46,873 bases of DNA from Anaerovibrio sp. JC8 (GTDB lineage: Bacteria; Bacillota; Negativicutes; Selenomonadales; Selenomonadaceae), in the NCBI RefSeq assembly GCF_002100115.1, contig NZ_ANBM01000017.1:1-46873 (forward strand), read 5' to 3'. The translations under genes were made by a program, and so were the position numbers. Below the pieces are notes generated by a model. It did not search any database. It saw only the letters and a program-made list of their open reading frames with translations, and was not told the DNA's origin. Of this stretch, positions 34,617-43,018 are shown piece by piece (position 1 is the stretch's first letter; each line of letters opens with the position of its first letter).

Positions 34617-35051
34617 TTATGCACGGGCAATCGCGCCCAAAATACCATTTACGAAACGGCCGGAATCATCGGTGCCAAACTTCTTGGCCAGCTCTACGGC
34701 CTCGTTAATAATGATATTCGTGGTCAGCTCTTCATCGCAGAATTTCAGCTCATAAACAGCCAAACGGGTAATGTTTCTGTCTACGCCGGCCATACGCTGC
34801 AGCAATCTGTCCTTGGAATTTCTGGTAATCAATTCATCTATGGCCTCCTGATTGTCAAGGGTTCCATTTACCAGATTCTTCAAAAAATCCATATCCTTGC
34901 TGCCCAGCTTAACATCATCATCCTTGGCAAAAACTGCTGCATCAATGGCATTCTGTCTGGCCTGGGCTGCATCTGCACCTTCATCTAACGGATTCATATC
35001 CAACTGAAACAAAGCCTGAAGCGCTACCTCACGAGCTTGTCTACGACTCAT
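34617..35051 (-). CDS. nusB: Transcription antitermination factor NusB
   Basis: All-helical boxA-RNA-binding partner of NusE used in rRNA antitermination. 144 residues. SRRQAREVALQALFQLD at the N-terminus and AVYELKF..TNIIINEAVELAKKFGTDDSGRFVNGIL at the C-terminus are diagnostic. GAGGA ribosome site. Follows the asp23-amaP-DUF2273 trio, and is followed by a terminator. Confidence 0.97.
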   Translation of the reverse strand: MSRRQAREVALQALFQLDMNPLDEGADAAQARQNAIDAAVFAKDDDVKLGSKDMDFLKNLVNGTLDNQEAIDELITRNSKDRLLQRMAGVDRNITRLAVYELKFCDEELTTNIIINEAVELAKKFGTDDSGRFVNGILGAIARA

Positions 35052-35101
35052 ACTTAAATTCCTCGATTCTTAACAAAAAATAAATAATATATTATCGGCT
35101 A

Positions 35102-35362
35102 TCAGCGCCACCGGTGAATATCACGGGGAACTGAGTCCCGGATGTTATCAATAAGGCTTCCACCCTTATCAATATTCTTGCCGATAAAGCAGCCAATAAA
35201 GCCACAAATAACCACAAACATGACACTCCAAAAGCCAAAGAGCAATATGCCAAGGGCGATTAAAATGCCGCCTGCAATACCCAAAAGTGTCCCCGGACGT
35301 TTCTCGCACTGGCGGCGAATTGCATTGACCAGGGCCTGCTTTAAACTGATCTCGTTATCCAT
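35102..35362 (-). CDS. DUF2273 small membrane protein
   Basis: 86 residues with two adjacent hydrophobic segments (about 24-44 and 46-64), a Gly-rich turn and a charged C-terminus. DUF2273 proteins are regularly encoded with amaP and asp23 and are presumed to help anchor the Asp23 envelope-stress module. GGAGGTG ribosome site overlaps the end of amaP's 3' region. Confidence 0.88.
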   Translation of the reverse strand: MDNEISLKQALVNAIRRQCEKRPGTLLGIAGGILIALGILLFGFWSVMFVVICGFIGCFIGKNIDKGGSLIDNIRDSVPRDIHRWR

Positions 35363-35375
35363 TCAGACACCTCCA

Positions 35376-35948
35376 TCACTTCAGTCGTCTCTTCTTGACA
35401 ACGACACCACTGGAAATACTCTGAACGGAAACCACAACATCAAAGTTGGAAATACATGCTATGTCAGTCAGGTATTTGCTTGACTGCGTCCTTATGTCAT
35501 CAGAAATATTAGCAATACTCCGCTCCTGTCCGACCTCAAGCTTAACATCCAGGTTCAGACAATCGCCTTTTTCCTTGTCCTGCTTTACCAAGGCCTTCAC
35601 CTTGGCCTCACGGACGCCACGCACCCCGCTGGATATCCGCTCAATCATTTCCTTTATGGCATTGATGGATACGTTAACATCACCCTCAGTGCCATGCACC
35701 AGCATAATATCCCCGGAGGTCAGCTCCTTGCTTCCCTTGCCGGCAAAGGAACAAAACAGCAGATGAATGCTGATAATGAAAACAACTCCGGCAATAACCC
35801 CAGTCTGCCACTGATTAACAGCAAACTGATACTCATTAAGCAGCACCCTTTCAGGCACCACATTAAATACCAACAGAATAATCCCCAGGCTGACTACACC
35901 AAAAAACAAGGCATACAAAAACAGCAGGAATCTATTAAACACTCCCAT
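35376..35948 (-). CDS. amaP: Alkaline shock response membrane anchor protein
   Basis: 190 residues. Two N-terminal membrane segments (about 8-30 and 48-69) followed by a cytoplasmic Asp23-like domain (GDVNVSINAIKEMIERI, VREAKVKALV). In Staphylococcus AmaP tethers Asp23 to the membrane. AGGGGGC ribosome site; 11 bases after asp23. Confidence 0.9.
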   Translation of the reverse strand: MGVFNRFLLFLYALFFGVVSLGIILLVFNVVPERVLLNEYQFAVNQWQTGVIAGVVFIISIHLLFCSFAGKGSKELTSGDIMLVHGTEGDVNVSINAIKEMIERISSGVRGVREAKVKALVKQDKEKGDCLNLDVKLEVGQERSIANISDDIRTQSSKYLTDIACISNFDVVVSVQSISSGVVVKKRRLK

Positions 35949-35959
35949 TAAACAGCCCC

Positions 35960-36355
35960 CTAGCGGATTTTTCTGGTCTCATCCTTGGTTTCTTCCTCAC
36001 CGAAGTCAACGCCCTGAACATGAACATTAACCTCTACAACGCTCAATCCGGTCATGCTCTCGATCTGCTTCTTTACGTTCTCCTGAACGGCAATAGCCAC
36101 ATCCGGAATACGCTCACCGTATTTAACGATGATATATAAATCAACACGGGCTTCCTTTTCGCCAACCTCTACCTTAACTCCCTTGGAAAGGTTCTTTCTG
36201 CCCAGAAGCTCAGCAATACCGCCTGCCAGGCCACCGCTCATGCCTGCAATCCCGGGAATTTCCAAGGCAGCTATGCCAGCCATCATGCTTACGACCTCAT
36301 CAGCAATCCGTACAGCGCCCATTCCGTCATCAATAGTAATCATTTCTTCTGCCAT
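35960..36355 (-). CDS. asp23: Asp23/Gls24-family envelope stress protein
   Basis: 131 residues. Typical Asp23 domain: IADEVVSMMAGIAALEIPGI, GVKVEVGEKEARVDLYIIVKYGERIPDVA, VKKQIESMTGLSVVEVNVHVQGV. Members form cytoplasmic assemblies bound to the membrane by AmaP. First gene of asp23-amaP-DUF2273(-nusB), with a strong promoter immediately upstream and AGGGGG as ribosome site. Confidence 0.95.
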   Translation of the reverse strand: MAEEMITIDDGMGAVRIADEVVSMMAGIAALEIPGIAGMSGGLAGGIAELLGRKNLSKGVKVEVGEKEARVDLYIIVKYGERIPDVAIAVQENVKKQIESMTGLSVVEVNVHVQGVDFGEEETKDETRKIR

Positions 36356-36371
36356 TTAAATATACCCCCTA

Positions 36372-36383
36372 TCTAAATTTAGA
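36372..36383. promoter_or_regulatory. Palindrome in the asp23 leader
   Basis: TCTAAATTTAGA, a perfect 12-base palindrome between the predicted start site (about 36397) and the ribosome site. Possible operator. Confidence 0.4.
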
Positions 36384-36403
36384 CATAATTTTACTTGGTT
36401 ATC

Positions 36404-36432
36404 ATTATACCAAACATGTAGTTTATATTCAA
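36404..36432 (-). promoter_or_regulatory. Promoter of asp23-amaP-DUF2273-nusB
   Basis: Minus strand TTGAAT (36427-36432), 17-base spacer, perfect TATAAT (36404-36409). Confidence 0.8.
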
Positions 36433-36469
36433 GAAATCATGAATATTCTGTATATTAATTATGCATAAA

Positions 36470-36500
36470 ATAAAAACCCGTTGGAAAATCCAACGGGTTT
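36470..36500 (-). terminator. Rho-independent terminator after efp
   Basis: Eleven-base-pair stem AAACCCGTTGG/CCAACGGGTTT with a five-base loop, followed on the minus strand by TTATTTTA after the stem's own T residues. 19 bases after the efp stop. Confidence 0.92.
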
Positions 36501-36519
36501 CATTGTATAAACCAATAAA

Positions 36520-37077
36520 TTATGCACGCTCGATGTAAGCACCGGTACGGGTATCGATGCGGAGTACGTCACCCTCGTTGATGAAGAGAGGTACACGAAC
36601 GGAATAGCCGGTCTCTACAGTAGCCATCTTGGTAGCACCAGTTGCAGTGTTGCCCTTTACGGATGGCTCGCACTCAGTAACCTTCAGCTCTACAGAGTTA
36701 GGGAGAGTTACACCGATTACACGGCCCTTGAAGGACTGGATAGCAACCTCCATGTTCTCCTGGAGATAGTTCAGAGCGTCACCAAGCTGCTCCTTGTTGA
36801 GCTCAGTCTGCTCATAGGTCTCGTTGTCCATGAAGGTGTACATACCGTCAGCCTCATAGAGGTAGTTCATACGGGCAGTATCAAGACGAGCCTGTGGCAT
36901 CTTCTCATTTGGGTTGAAGGTACGCTCAACAACAGCACCAGTCTCAATATTCTTGATCTTGGTACGAACGAATGCTGCACCCTTGCCTGGCTTTACATGC
37001 TGGAACTCAACAACCTGCCATACGCCACCATCGATTTCGATAGTCAAACCTGTACGAAAATCTGTACTTGTAATCAT
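36520..37077 (-). CDS. efp: Elongation factor P
   Basis: Relieves ribosome stalling at polyproline. 185 residues, three OB-like domains. The P-site loop is KPGKG with Lys32, the position modified in Bacillus-type EF-P; no EpmA/EpmB genes are in the window. GGAGGG ribosome site. It follows the pepP-type aminopeptidase, the common Firmicutes order, and ends at a terminator. Confidence 0.98.
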   Translation of the reverse strand: MITSTDFRTGLTIEIDGGVWQVVEFQHVKPGKGAAFVRTKIKNIETGAVVERTFNPNEKMPQARLDTARMNYLYEADGMYTFMDNETYEQTELNKEQLGDALNYLQENMEVAIQSFKGRVIGVTLPNSVELKVTECEPSVKGNTATGATKMATVETGYSVRVPLFINEGDVLRIDTRTGAYIERA

Positions 37078-37140
37078 TAGAAAAACCCTCCAATTTTTAA
37101 TTGCAAAATTAATTTTTAAATTTAATATATGGAAGACCCA

Positions 37141-38217
37141 TCAAACGTCCAACTCAATTAAATCCTTCGATACTGAAGTCAGAGCTTCTCTTGATGTGTC
37201 TGTAACCAGCACTGTATCTTCAATGCGGACTCCACCCCAGTCAGGAATGTACACTCCCGGCTCCACGGTAATCAGCATATTGGGCTGCAAGGCCTCACAC
37301 GTACTCCGTGGGGAAAGGGTTGGTGCCTCATGTATCTCCAGCCCCAGACTATGTCCCAGCCCGTGGCCGAAGTATTTCCCATAGCCTCTTTCGTGAAGAT
37401 ATTTTCTTACTTCACCGTCCACGGATTTCCCAGACGCTCCGGGTCCTACCCTGGACAAGCCCAACAGCTGGGCCTGAAGCACAGCGTCATATACATCACG
37501 CTGCCTGTCATCTGCATGACCAACGCAGATGGTCCGTGTAATATCAGAGTGATACCCCTTATACACAGCACCATAGTCCATTGTAACAAATTCCCCTGCA
37601 TTAATCAACTTTTCTGTTGCAGTTCCATGGGGCAGGCTTCCCCGCTTGCCGGAGGCAACTATGGTGGTAAACGCAGGACGCTGGGAACCCAGGGTGCGCA
37701 TCACACTCTCCAGACGGGCCGCCACCTCATTTTCGCTGATACCAGGCTTAATGAAGGTAATAATATCCTCAAAGGCCCTGTCACTTATGGCCACAGCCTT
37801 TCTTATACACTGAAGCTCCTCCTCGTCCTTGATCTGGCGAAGGCTGTTCAGCTCTATGGATTTCATGCTGATATTATCCCCCAGCAGTTCACTGAGCTTG
37901 CCATACCAGTCAAATACCAGTGAAGCTCCTTCAAAGCCAACATTGTTTATTCCCAGCTCCTTGATGACCTCGGAAACCCTCAAAAGAAGTCCCGTTTCCT
38001 GCTTGGCAATCCGATACTCTGGAGACTCCAGCTGAGCCTGCTCCACATAGCGAAAATCAGTGACAATAACCGCATCATCACCGGAAACCACCAGCATGGT
38101 GTCATCACCGGTAAACCCGCTGAAATAATGAAGGCTTTCCAGCTTGCTGACCAAAACACCATCCAGCCCCCGGTCCTTTATATAATCTCTTAAAGCCTTA
38201 ATTCTGTCCGCAATCAC
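37141..38217 (-). CDS. pepP: Xaa-Pro aminopeptidase (M24B)
   Basis: Two-metal aminopeptidase removing N-terminal residues before proline. 358 residues from the GTG at 38217, chosen because GGAAGTGG precedes it; a TTG eight codons upstream lacks a ribosome site. N-terminal creatinase-like domain to about residue 125, then the pita-bread domain with all metal ligands in place: MDYGAVYKGYHSDITRT (two Asp), GHGLGHSLGLEIHE (His), TVEPGVY (Glu), GVRIEDTVLVT (Glu). Between aroQ and efp, the common Firmicutes arrangement. Confidence 0.93.
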   Translation of the reverse strand: MIADRIKALRDYIKDRGLDGVLVSKLESLHYFSGFTGDDTMLVVSGDDAVIVTDFRYVEQAQLESPEYRIAKQETGLLLRVSEVIKELGINNVGFEGASLVFDWYGKLSELLGDNISMKSIELNSLRQIKDEEELQCIRKAVAISDRAFEDIITFIKPGISENEVAARLESVMRTLGSQRPAFTTIVASGKRGSLPHGTATEKLINAGEFVTMDYGAVYKGYHSDITRTICVGHADDRQRDVYDAVLQAQLLGLSRVGPGASGKSVDGEVRKYLHERGYGKYFGHGLGHSLGLEIHEAPTLSPRSTCEALQPNMLITVEPGVYIPDWGGVRIEDTVLVTDTSREALTSVSKDLIELDV

Positions 38218-38251
38218 AAAATCCACTTCCGTAATTCTCAATACTTCTATA

Positions 38252-38701
38252 TTAATTTAATCTTTGCTTTATCTTTCTCAGAACCACAGCCATGGCGGCA
38301 AAGTAGCTGTCCACCCCAAAGCCCAGAATCTGTCCCATAACCACCGGTGCAATTACTGACTTGTGGCGGAACTCCTCCCGGGTATGGACATTGGAAAGAT
38401 GCACCTCGATTACAGGAACGCTGATGGCCGCAATGGCATCACGAATGGCAATGCTGTAATGGGTAAATGCCCCGGCATTGAGAATAATAAACTGATACCC
38501 CTTGGCCGGCGCCTGCTGAATGGTATCAACAATATCCCCCTCATGGTTGGACTGGAAAAAATCCGCCACCACACCGTCGGAAGCCGCCTGCTTCTGCAGC
38601 ATATCATTTATGTCCGCCAGAGTTTCATAGCCGTAAATCTCCGGCTCCCTTGTGCCCAAAAGATTAAGATTTGGTCCGTGAATGACAAGTACTTTACCCA
38701 T
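38252..38701 (-). CDS. aroQ: 3-dehydroquinate dehydratase, type II
   Basis: Shikimate-pathway enzyme forming 3-dehydroshikimate. 149 residues, typical dodecameric type II. GPNLNLLGTREPEIYG with catalytic Arg18 and Tyr23, ILNAGAFTHYSIAIRDA, and EVHLSNVHTREEFRHKS with the catalytic His. Start has AAGGAG nine bases upstream. Confidence 0.97.
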   Translation of the reverse strand: MGKVLVIHGPNLNLLGTREPEIYGYETLADINDMLQKQAASDGVVADFFQSNHEGDIVDTIQQAPAKGYQFIILNAGAFTHYSIAIRDAIAAISVPVIEVHLSNVHTREEFRHKSVIAPVVMGQILGFGVDSYFAAMAVVLRKIKQRLN

Positions 38702-38727
38702 ATTATCATGCTCCTTATGGATTAAAT

Positions 38728-39948
38728 TTAAACATCCCGTCGTAAAATGGTATAAGGCTCCACAGGCTGGTCCATCTTCATTTTTACCAGCTGCTGCGGA
38801 TGGGGAGCCACATCAATAAGCTCACCCTCATCATTATACATTTCATCAAGAATCATGCGATATCCCGGCAAATTAGGCTGGAACACCTCAATTTCCTGAC
38901 CCTTTTTCATGTTGTTCCGCTGCTCCACCATGGCATAGCCCGTGGCCTCATCGTAGGACAGCACCAGCCCCACAAAATCCGAGGTCTGCTCATAGGAGGT
39001 GGAGCCATAAATCTGGTCATCCTCTGTCGGCTTGTTATAGTAAAAGCCCGTGGTGTACTGACGGTGGGACACCTTCCCCAGCTCATCAATCCACTCCTGC
39101 TGCAGCTGAAAGTGCTCCGGGTCCTCGCAATAGCTGTCAATAGCTGCCCGATAAGCCTTCACAATGCTGGCGGCATAATGAACGCTCTTCATGCGGCCCT
39201 CGATTTTCAGGCTGTCCACCCCGCTGTCAATAACATCACCAATATGAGGCAGCAGGCACATATCCTTGGAATTGAAGAAATAAGTACCTCTGTCATCCTC
39301 CTCAATAGGGAAATACTGGCCCGGACGTTTTTCCTCCACCAGTGCATATTTCCAGCGGCAGGCCTGGGCACAGCTGCCACGGTTGGCATCACGGCCCGTC
39401 ATATAGTTGCTCATCAGACAGCGTCCGGAATAGGAAATGCACATGGCACCATGAACGAACATTTCCAGCTCCACGTCACACTTCTCCCGAATGGTACGAA
39501 TCTCACCAAGGGACATTTCCCGGGCCAGAACAACACGGGTTGCCCCCATGTCCGCCCAGGCATTTACCGTTACCCAGTTGGTATTATTGGCCTGGGTACT
39601 GATGTGAATATCCGTATCCGGAGCGTATTTCTTCGCCAGGGTGAAAATCCCCAGATCCGCCACCAGCATGGCATCCACCCTTATCTCATTGAGATAGGCC
39701 AGATACTCCGGCAGCTTCTCCATATCACTGTTATGTGGAAAAATATTCACCGTTACATAAACCTTACGGCCCATGCCATGGGCAAACTCCACCGCTTCCT
39801 TCAGCTCATCATAATCAAAATTGCCCCCGAAGGCTCTGAGGCCAAAGGCCTTGCCTCCAAGGTACACCGCATCGGCACCATATATAAGGGCCATTTTCAG
39901 CTTTTCCATATTGCCGGCAGGAGCCAGCAGTTCTGGTTTTTTTATCAT
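38728..39948 (-). CDS. trhP: U32-family protein, likely tRNA U34 hydroxylation factor (TrhP type)
   Basis: 406 residues. PELLAPAGNMEKLKMALIYGADAVYLGG start and the U32 signature around FVHGAMCISYSGRCLMSNYM are present, with further Cys in NRGSCAQACRW forming a likely Fe-S site. Labelled peptidase historically, but homologues next to trmR (B. subtilis yrrN/yrrO, E. coli YegQ) act with prephenate in forming 5-hydroxyuridine at tRNA position 34. Its ATG overlaps the stop of the adjacent methyltransferase gene (ATGA), supporting a joint two-step modification. B. subtilis has two such genes here; only one is present in this window. Confidence 0.9.
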   Translation of the reverse strand: MIKKPELLAPAGNMEKLKMALIYGADAVYLGGKAFGLRAFGGNFDYDELKEAVEFAHGMGRKVYVTVNIFPHNSDMEKLPEYLAYLNEIRVDAMLVADLGIFTLAKKYAPDTDIHISTQANNTNWVTVNAWADMGATRVVLAREMSLGEIRTIREKCDVELEMFVHGAMCISYSGRCLMSNYMTGRDANRGSCAQACRWKYALVEEKRPGQYFPIEEDDRGTYFFNSKDMCLLPHIGDVIDSGVDSLKIEGRMKSVHYAASIVKAYRAAIDSYCEDPEHFQLQQEWIDELGKVSHRQYTTGFYYNKPTEDDQIYGSTSYEQTSDFVGLVLSYDEATGYAMVEQRNNMKKGQEIEVFQPNLPGYRMILDEMYNDEGELIDVAPHPQQLVKMKMDQPVEPYTILRRDV

Positions 39949-40559
39949 CTATTGTTCTCCCTTGGCAACCGCCGGCTCACCGCCAGACCGTCACCGTCCT
40001 CACGAATCACAGTTTCAAATTCATTATTTTCACTGACGAGAGCTATATACTCCCGCAGTCTTTTTACTATTGTCCTAAAACGGCGCGGACACTCCACATC
40101 CCCCCGGACATAGCCCCTGAACAGGACATTATCCGCCAGCACCATGGCATCCTCAGTCAGCAGCGGATAAATCTTGCGGAAATAATCCGGGTATTGCCCC
40201 TTGGCCGCATCAATAAACACAAAATCGTATTTCCCCGTGAGCTTAAGGATATTCTCTCCCGCATCCCCCACGTGTATTTTAATACGGTCCTTGTACATGG
40301 AACGGTCAATATAGGCTCTGGCCACGGCAGCCCGCTCCTCCGACAGCTCCAGAGTATCAATTTCCACATCATCAGCAGCATTGTTGGCTATAAGCAGCCC
40401 GGAATAGCCAATGGCAGTACCGATTTCCAGCACCCGATGGGGCCTCCTGTCACGCACTACCTCCAGCAGCACCGGCATACCCTTTTCGTTAATGATGGGC
40501 ACATGATTGGCCCGGCCATATTCTTCCATTTCTGCTATTAAAGCAGCAAAATTATCCAT
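39945..40559 (-). CDS. trmR: tRNA 5-hydroxyuridine methyltransferase (TrmR-like O-methyltransferase)
   Basis: 204 residues, class I SAM O-methyltransferase related to catechol OMTs. SAM loop VLEIGTAIGYSG (43-54), acidic DTLELSEER, metal-site blocks FIDAAKGQYP (Asp117) and LADNVLFRG (Asp143, Asn144). In B. subtilis the equivalent yrrM/TrmR O-methylates ho5U34 to mo5U in tRNA; identical neighbours (mltG before, U32 after) support the same role. Overlaps the mltG stop as TGATG. Confidence 0.9.
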   Translation of the reverse strand: MDNFAALIAEMEEYGRANHVPIINEKGMPVLLEVVRDRRPHRVLEIGTAIGYSGLLIANNAADDVEIDTLELSEERAAVARAYIDRSMYKDRIKIHVGDAGENILKLTGKYDFVFIDAAKGQYPDYFRKIYPLLTEDAMVLADNVLFRGYVRGDVECPRRFRTIVKRLREYIALVSENNEFETVIREDGDGLAVSRRLPRENNR

Positions 40560-41659
40560 CAGCGAACCTCAGCCACCTTTGCCAGGTGTTCATCATAAGT
40601 ATTGCTGTAGTAATTCCTGCCTTCACGGTCTGCCACAAAATAGAGATAATCAGTAGCCGATGGCTCCAGGGCCGCCTGAAGGGCCTTCAGCCCAGGACTG
40701 GCAATAGGTCCCGGAGGCAGGCCATAATTCTGATAGGAATTATAAGGAGAATCTATCTTGGTATCCGCAATGGACACATCCTCCTTGATTTCTGCCATAA
40801 CATACTGAAGAGTAGCGTCACTCTGAAGTGGCATGCTGATATTCAGCCGCTTCCACAGCACCTGGGAAATAACCGGCATATCCTCCTCATAGCGGGCCTC
40901 TTTTTCTATAAGCGAAGCCATATTAACCAATTCATAAATGGATATATTTCTGGCCGCAGCCTGCTTTCTCATATCAGGAGTCAGCTTGTTATCAAATTCA
41001 TCAATCATCCGCTTCATGACGTCCTCAGCGGTAGCATCATTGGCGAAATCATAGGTATCAGGGAACAAAAAGCCCTCCACCCGATAAACCGTGTTGTTGT
41101 GCTTTTCCATATAATCATAGGGTGCATAATCCTTGGCAGCCTTCAGAAAATCCTTTTCGTTACAGACACCGTATTCATCAAGACGCTTGGCAATTTCCTT
41201 CACCCCGTAGCCCTCAGGAATTGTAACCCTTACAGCCACGGTTTTGCCATTTATAAGAATGGACAGGGCATCTGCCGCACTCATATTCTTGGTCAAGGCA
41301 AAGGTTCCCACCTTAAACTTGGAGTCAGCACCGTTGAGCTTGGTGGCCAGCCAAAAGCTGGTGGTGGAGCTGATAACGCCCTTCTTTTCCAGTTCCTTCC
41401 CAATATCACCGCTGCTCATTCCCTTGGCCACATGAACGTAAACCACGTCCTTTTTGCCCTCCACGTCCATCGGACTGCCGGCCATGAAGGAAAAGAACAC
41501 CACTGAAAATACCAAAACAAATACCACCATAACACTGGAAGCCGCTATGATGATATTTCTTTTTTTCCTGCTTATTTCTTCCGCACTTGCCTTGGAATCA
41601 TACGATATAAACTCAGTTACAATATCTTTTAAGGAATCCTGCAGATTCTTAAAATCCAA
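40559..41659 (-). CDS. mltG: Endolytic transglycosylase MltG
   Basis: YceG-family membrane enzyme cleaving nascent glycan strands and releasing them from the membrane. About 366 residues. Membrane helix around residues 35-58, LysM-like region, then the catalytic domain with RVEGFLFPDTYDF, ASLIEKEA (catalytic Glu near 252) and YNSYQNYGLPPGPIASPG. The start is uncertain: GGGGTG lies six bases before a TTG at 41659, the arrangement used by other genes here; a GTG three codons upstream overlaps that ribosome site. Confidence 0.93.
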   Translation of the reverse strand: MDFKNLQDSLKDIVTEFISYDSKASAEEISRKKRNIIIAASSVMVVFVLVFSVVFFSFMAGSPMDVEGKKDVVYVHVAKGMSSGDIGKELEKKGVISSTTSFWLATKLNGADSKFKVGTFALTKNMSAADALSILINGKTVAVRVTIPEGYGVKEIAKRLDEYGVCNEKDFLKAAKDYAPYDYMEKHNNTVYRVEGFLFPDTYDFANDATAEDVMKRMIDEFDNKLTPDMRKQAAARNISIYELVNMASLIEKEARYEEDMPVISQVLWKRLNISMPLQSDATLQYVMAEIKEDVSIADTKIDSPYNSYQNYGLPPGPIASPGLKALQAALEPSATDYLYFVADREGRNYYSNTYDEHLAKVAEVR

Positions 41660-41701
41660 TGTATTCACCCCATATTCATATTCATAGTTACAGATAGTAC
41701 T

Positions 41702-41730
41702 ATAATAACATAGTCAGGGGCAAAGCACAA
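41702..41730 (-). promoter_or_regulatory. Weak candidate promoter of mltG
   Basis: Minus strand TTGTGC (41725-41730), 17-base spacer, TATTAT (41702-41707). Needed because a terminator lies just upstream. Confidence 0.35.
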
Positions 41731-41754
41731 AAGGAAAGGGACAGTTTTGCCAAC

Positions 41755-41785
41755 AAAAAAGACGGCCGCTTGAAAAGCAACCGTC
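41755..41785 (-). terminator. Terminator after the DUF1292 gene
   Basis: Stem GACGG..GCTT / AAGC..CCGTC with a two-base internal mismatch and a three-base loop, followed by six T residues on the minus strand. Confidence 0.85.
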
Positions 41786-41801
41786 CCCAATTTCCGGACT
41801 A

Positions 41802-42119
41802 TTATTCAGCCTCTGCCTCATCCATGATCTTATTGTACTCAACCACTACTGCATCGAATTCTTCCTCAGGAAAATCAACGATGTACTCATCCTCGCCATT
41901 TTCATCCTTGACGATTTTTGCGATGGTTACATTCTCTTCCTCGTCGAAGTCCTCATCCTCTTCCACGTTGAGGCCCACCAGCAGGGCATACTCGGCGCCA
42001 TTGAGAGGAATACGCATTTCCTCTGCAAAATAACGCTCATTTCCCTGATCATCCTGGAAGGTTACAATAATATCATCATCCATGAAATCCTCTTCTGGTA
42101 CATTCTTGTTATCTGCCAT
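41802..42119 (-). CDS. DUF1292 protein (YrzB-like)
   Basis: 105 residues, very acidic (runs of Asp/Glu around DEDFDEEEN and the C-terminus). DUF1292 proteins sit between ruvX and mltG in many Firmicutes; function unknown. ATG 42119 is preceded by AAGGAGAT. It has its own strong promoter and a terminator, so it is a separate transcript here, with a GGCC-TTCG-GGCC hairpin in its leader (about 42140-42153). Confidence 0.92.
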   Translation of the reverse strand: MADNKNVPEEDFMDDDIIVTFQDDQGNERYFAEEMRIPLNGAEYALLVGLNVEEDEDFDEEENVTIAKIVKDENGEDEYIVDFPEEEFDAVVVEYNKIMDEAEAE

Positions 42120-42179
42120 AATTATCTCCTTTATAATCATCGGGCCCGAAGGCCACAAACTCGTCTGACTAACAATGGG

Positions 42180-42208
42180 ATTTTACCCCATAGCCATGTC
42201 ATTGTCAA
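42180..42208 (-). promoter_or_regulatory. Promoter of the DUF1292 gene
   Basis: Minus strand TTGACA (42203-42208), 17-base spacer, TAAAAT (42180-42185); nearly the same boxes as the pckA promoter. Confidence 0.8.
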
Positions 42209-42224
42209 CCGTTGCCCCACGCTA

Positions 42225-42269
42225 ACAGTTACTACAGCTCTTTTTCTTAAATGGGAGCTTAGTAACTGT
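42225..42269. other. Large hairpin in the ruvX-DUF1292 gap
   Basis: ACAGTTACT / AGTAACTGT (nine base pairs, perfect) extended after a small bulge by AGCTC/GAGCT, loop of 14 bases. No T run adjoins the stem, so it is not a standard terminator. It lies just upstream of the DUF1292 promoter. Confidence 0.65.
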
Positions 42270-42297
42270 AAAGCTCTGGATTTATTCGACTAAATTC

Positions 42298-42319
42298 AGT
42301 GGGACCTAAAGTTCCCACT
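42298..42319 (-). terminator. Hairpin at the ruvX stop
   Basis: AGTGGGA/TCCCACT stem overlapping the ruvX stop codon; only GAATTT follows on the minus strand, so termination strength is doubtful. Confidence 0.45.
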
Positions 42320-42743
42320 AAATAAGTCTCATTTTACTATCCAGCCAGCCCTGCAGAATAAACACCGCCGCCATCTTGTCAATGACCTTTTTCCGCTTCT
42401 TGCGGCTCACATCTGCCTCAATGAGAGAACGGGTTGCCGCCACGGTGGACAGCCGCTCATCCCAGAGAATAATATTGGCATCAGGAATAGCCTTCTTGAT
42501 TTCCTCACAGAATTCCTTGACGAATTCACAGCGTGGACCCTCGGTACCATTCATATTGCGGGGATAGCCTACCACCATTTTTTTGGTCTCGTACTCAGCC
42601 ACCAGCTCCTGCAACCGCTTTATATCGTTCTCCATGGTAGTCCTGCGGATGGTTTCCACACCCTGGGCTGTCATGCCCAGAAGGTCGCTGACTGCAATTC
42701 CTATAGTTCTGTCACCTACATCAAGGGCTAAAGCTCTTTCCAT
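42318..42743 (-). CDS. ruvX: RuvX/YqgF RNase H-fold protein
   Basis: 141 residues, Holliday-junction-resolvase-like fold implicated in pre-16S rRNA 5' processing. ALDVGDRTIGIAVSD with the first Asp, VVGYPRNMNGTEGPR, and WDERLSTVAA with the catalytic acidic pair are all present, plus a final Asp in KMAAVFILQGWLDS context. Start overlaps the ireB stop in TAATG. Confidence 0.97.
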   Translation of the reverse strand: MERALALDVGDRTIGIAVSDLLGMTAQGVETIRRTTMENDIKRLQELVAEYETKKMVVGYPRNMNGTEGPRCEFVKEFCEEIKKAIPDANIILWDERLSTVAATRSLIEADVSRKKRKKVIDKMAAVFILQGWLDSKMRLI

Positions 42744-42991
42744 TATTTCTTCTCCAAATATGACCTGATTAATTCTTCCAAAATCTCATCCCGCTCCAGG
42801 GTACGAATCTTTTTGCGGGCATCCTCAAAGCTGGTAACATAGGTAGGGTCGCCGGATAAAAGATAACCCACTAACTGATTAATAGGGTTATAGCCCTTCT
42901 TTTCCATTGATGAGCAGGTGCTCTTAATAATATTCTCTGCCTTATTCTCATCTGCACCAAAACGGAACATCATAGTTTCTTCACTGACCAT
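42743..42991 (-). CDS. ireB: IreB-family regulatory phosphoprotein
   Basis: 82 residues, DUF965. In Enterococcus IreB is phosphorylated by the Ser/Thr kinase IreK on N-terminal threonines and tunes cephalosporin resistance; here the only N-terminal candidate is Thr6 in SEETMMF. GYNPINQLVGYLLSGDPTYVTS is the family signature. GGAGGTG ribosome site. First gene of the long core series; alaS, its usual neighbour, is replaced by AT4. Confidence 0.95.
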   Translation of the reverse strand: MVSEETMMFRFGADENKAENIIKSTCSSMEKKGYNPINQLVGYLLSGDPTYVTSFEDARKKIRTLERDEILEELIRSYLEKK

Positions 42992-43018
42992 ACTTGCACC
43001 TCCAGTATTTGTCTAACA

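Noticed and set aside
38728-39948. U32 protein as a secreted collagenase or peptidase
   Set aside because: No signal peptide, Fe-S-type cysteines, and coupling with trmR favour tRNA modification.
38800-40113. A 437-codon open frame on the plus strand opposite the U32 and trmR genes
   Set aside because: Antisense shadow caused by codon bias; His/Ile-rich translation with no recognisable domain.
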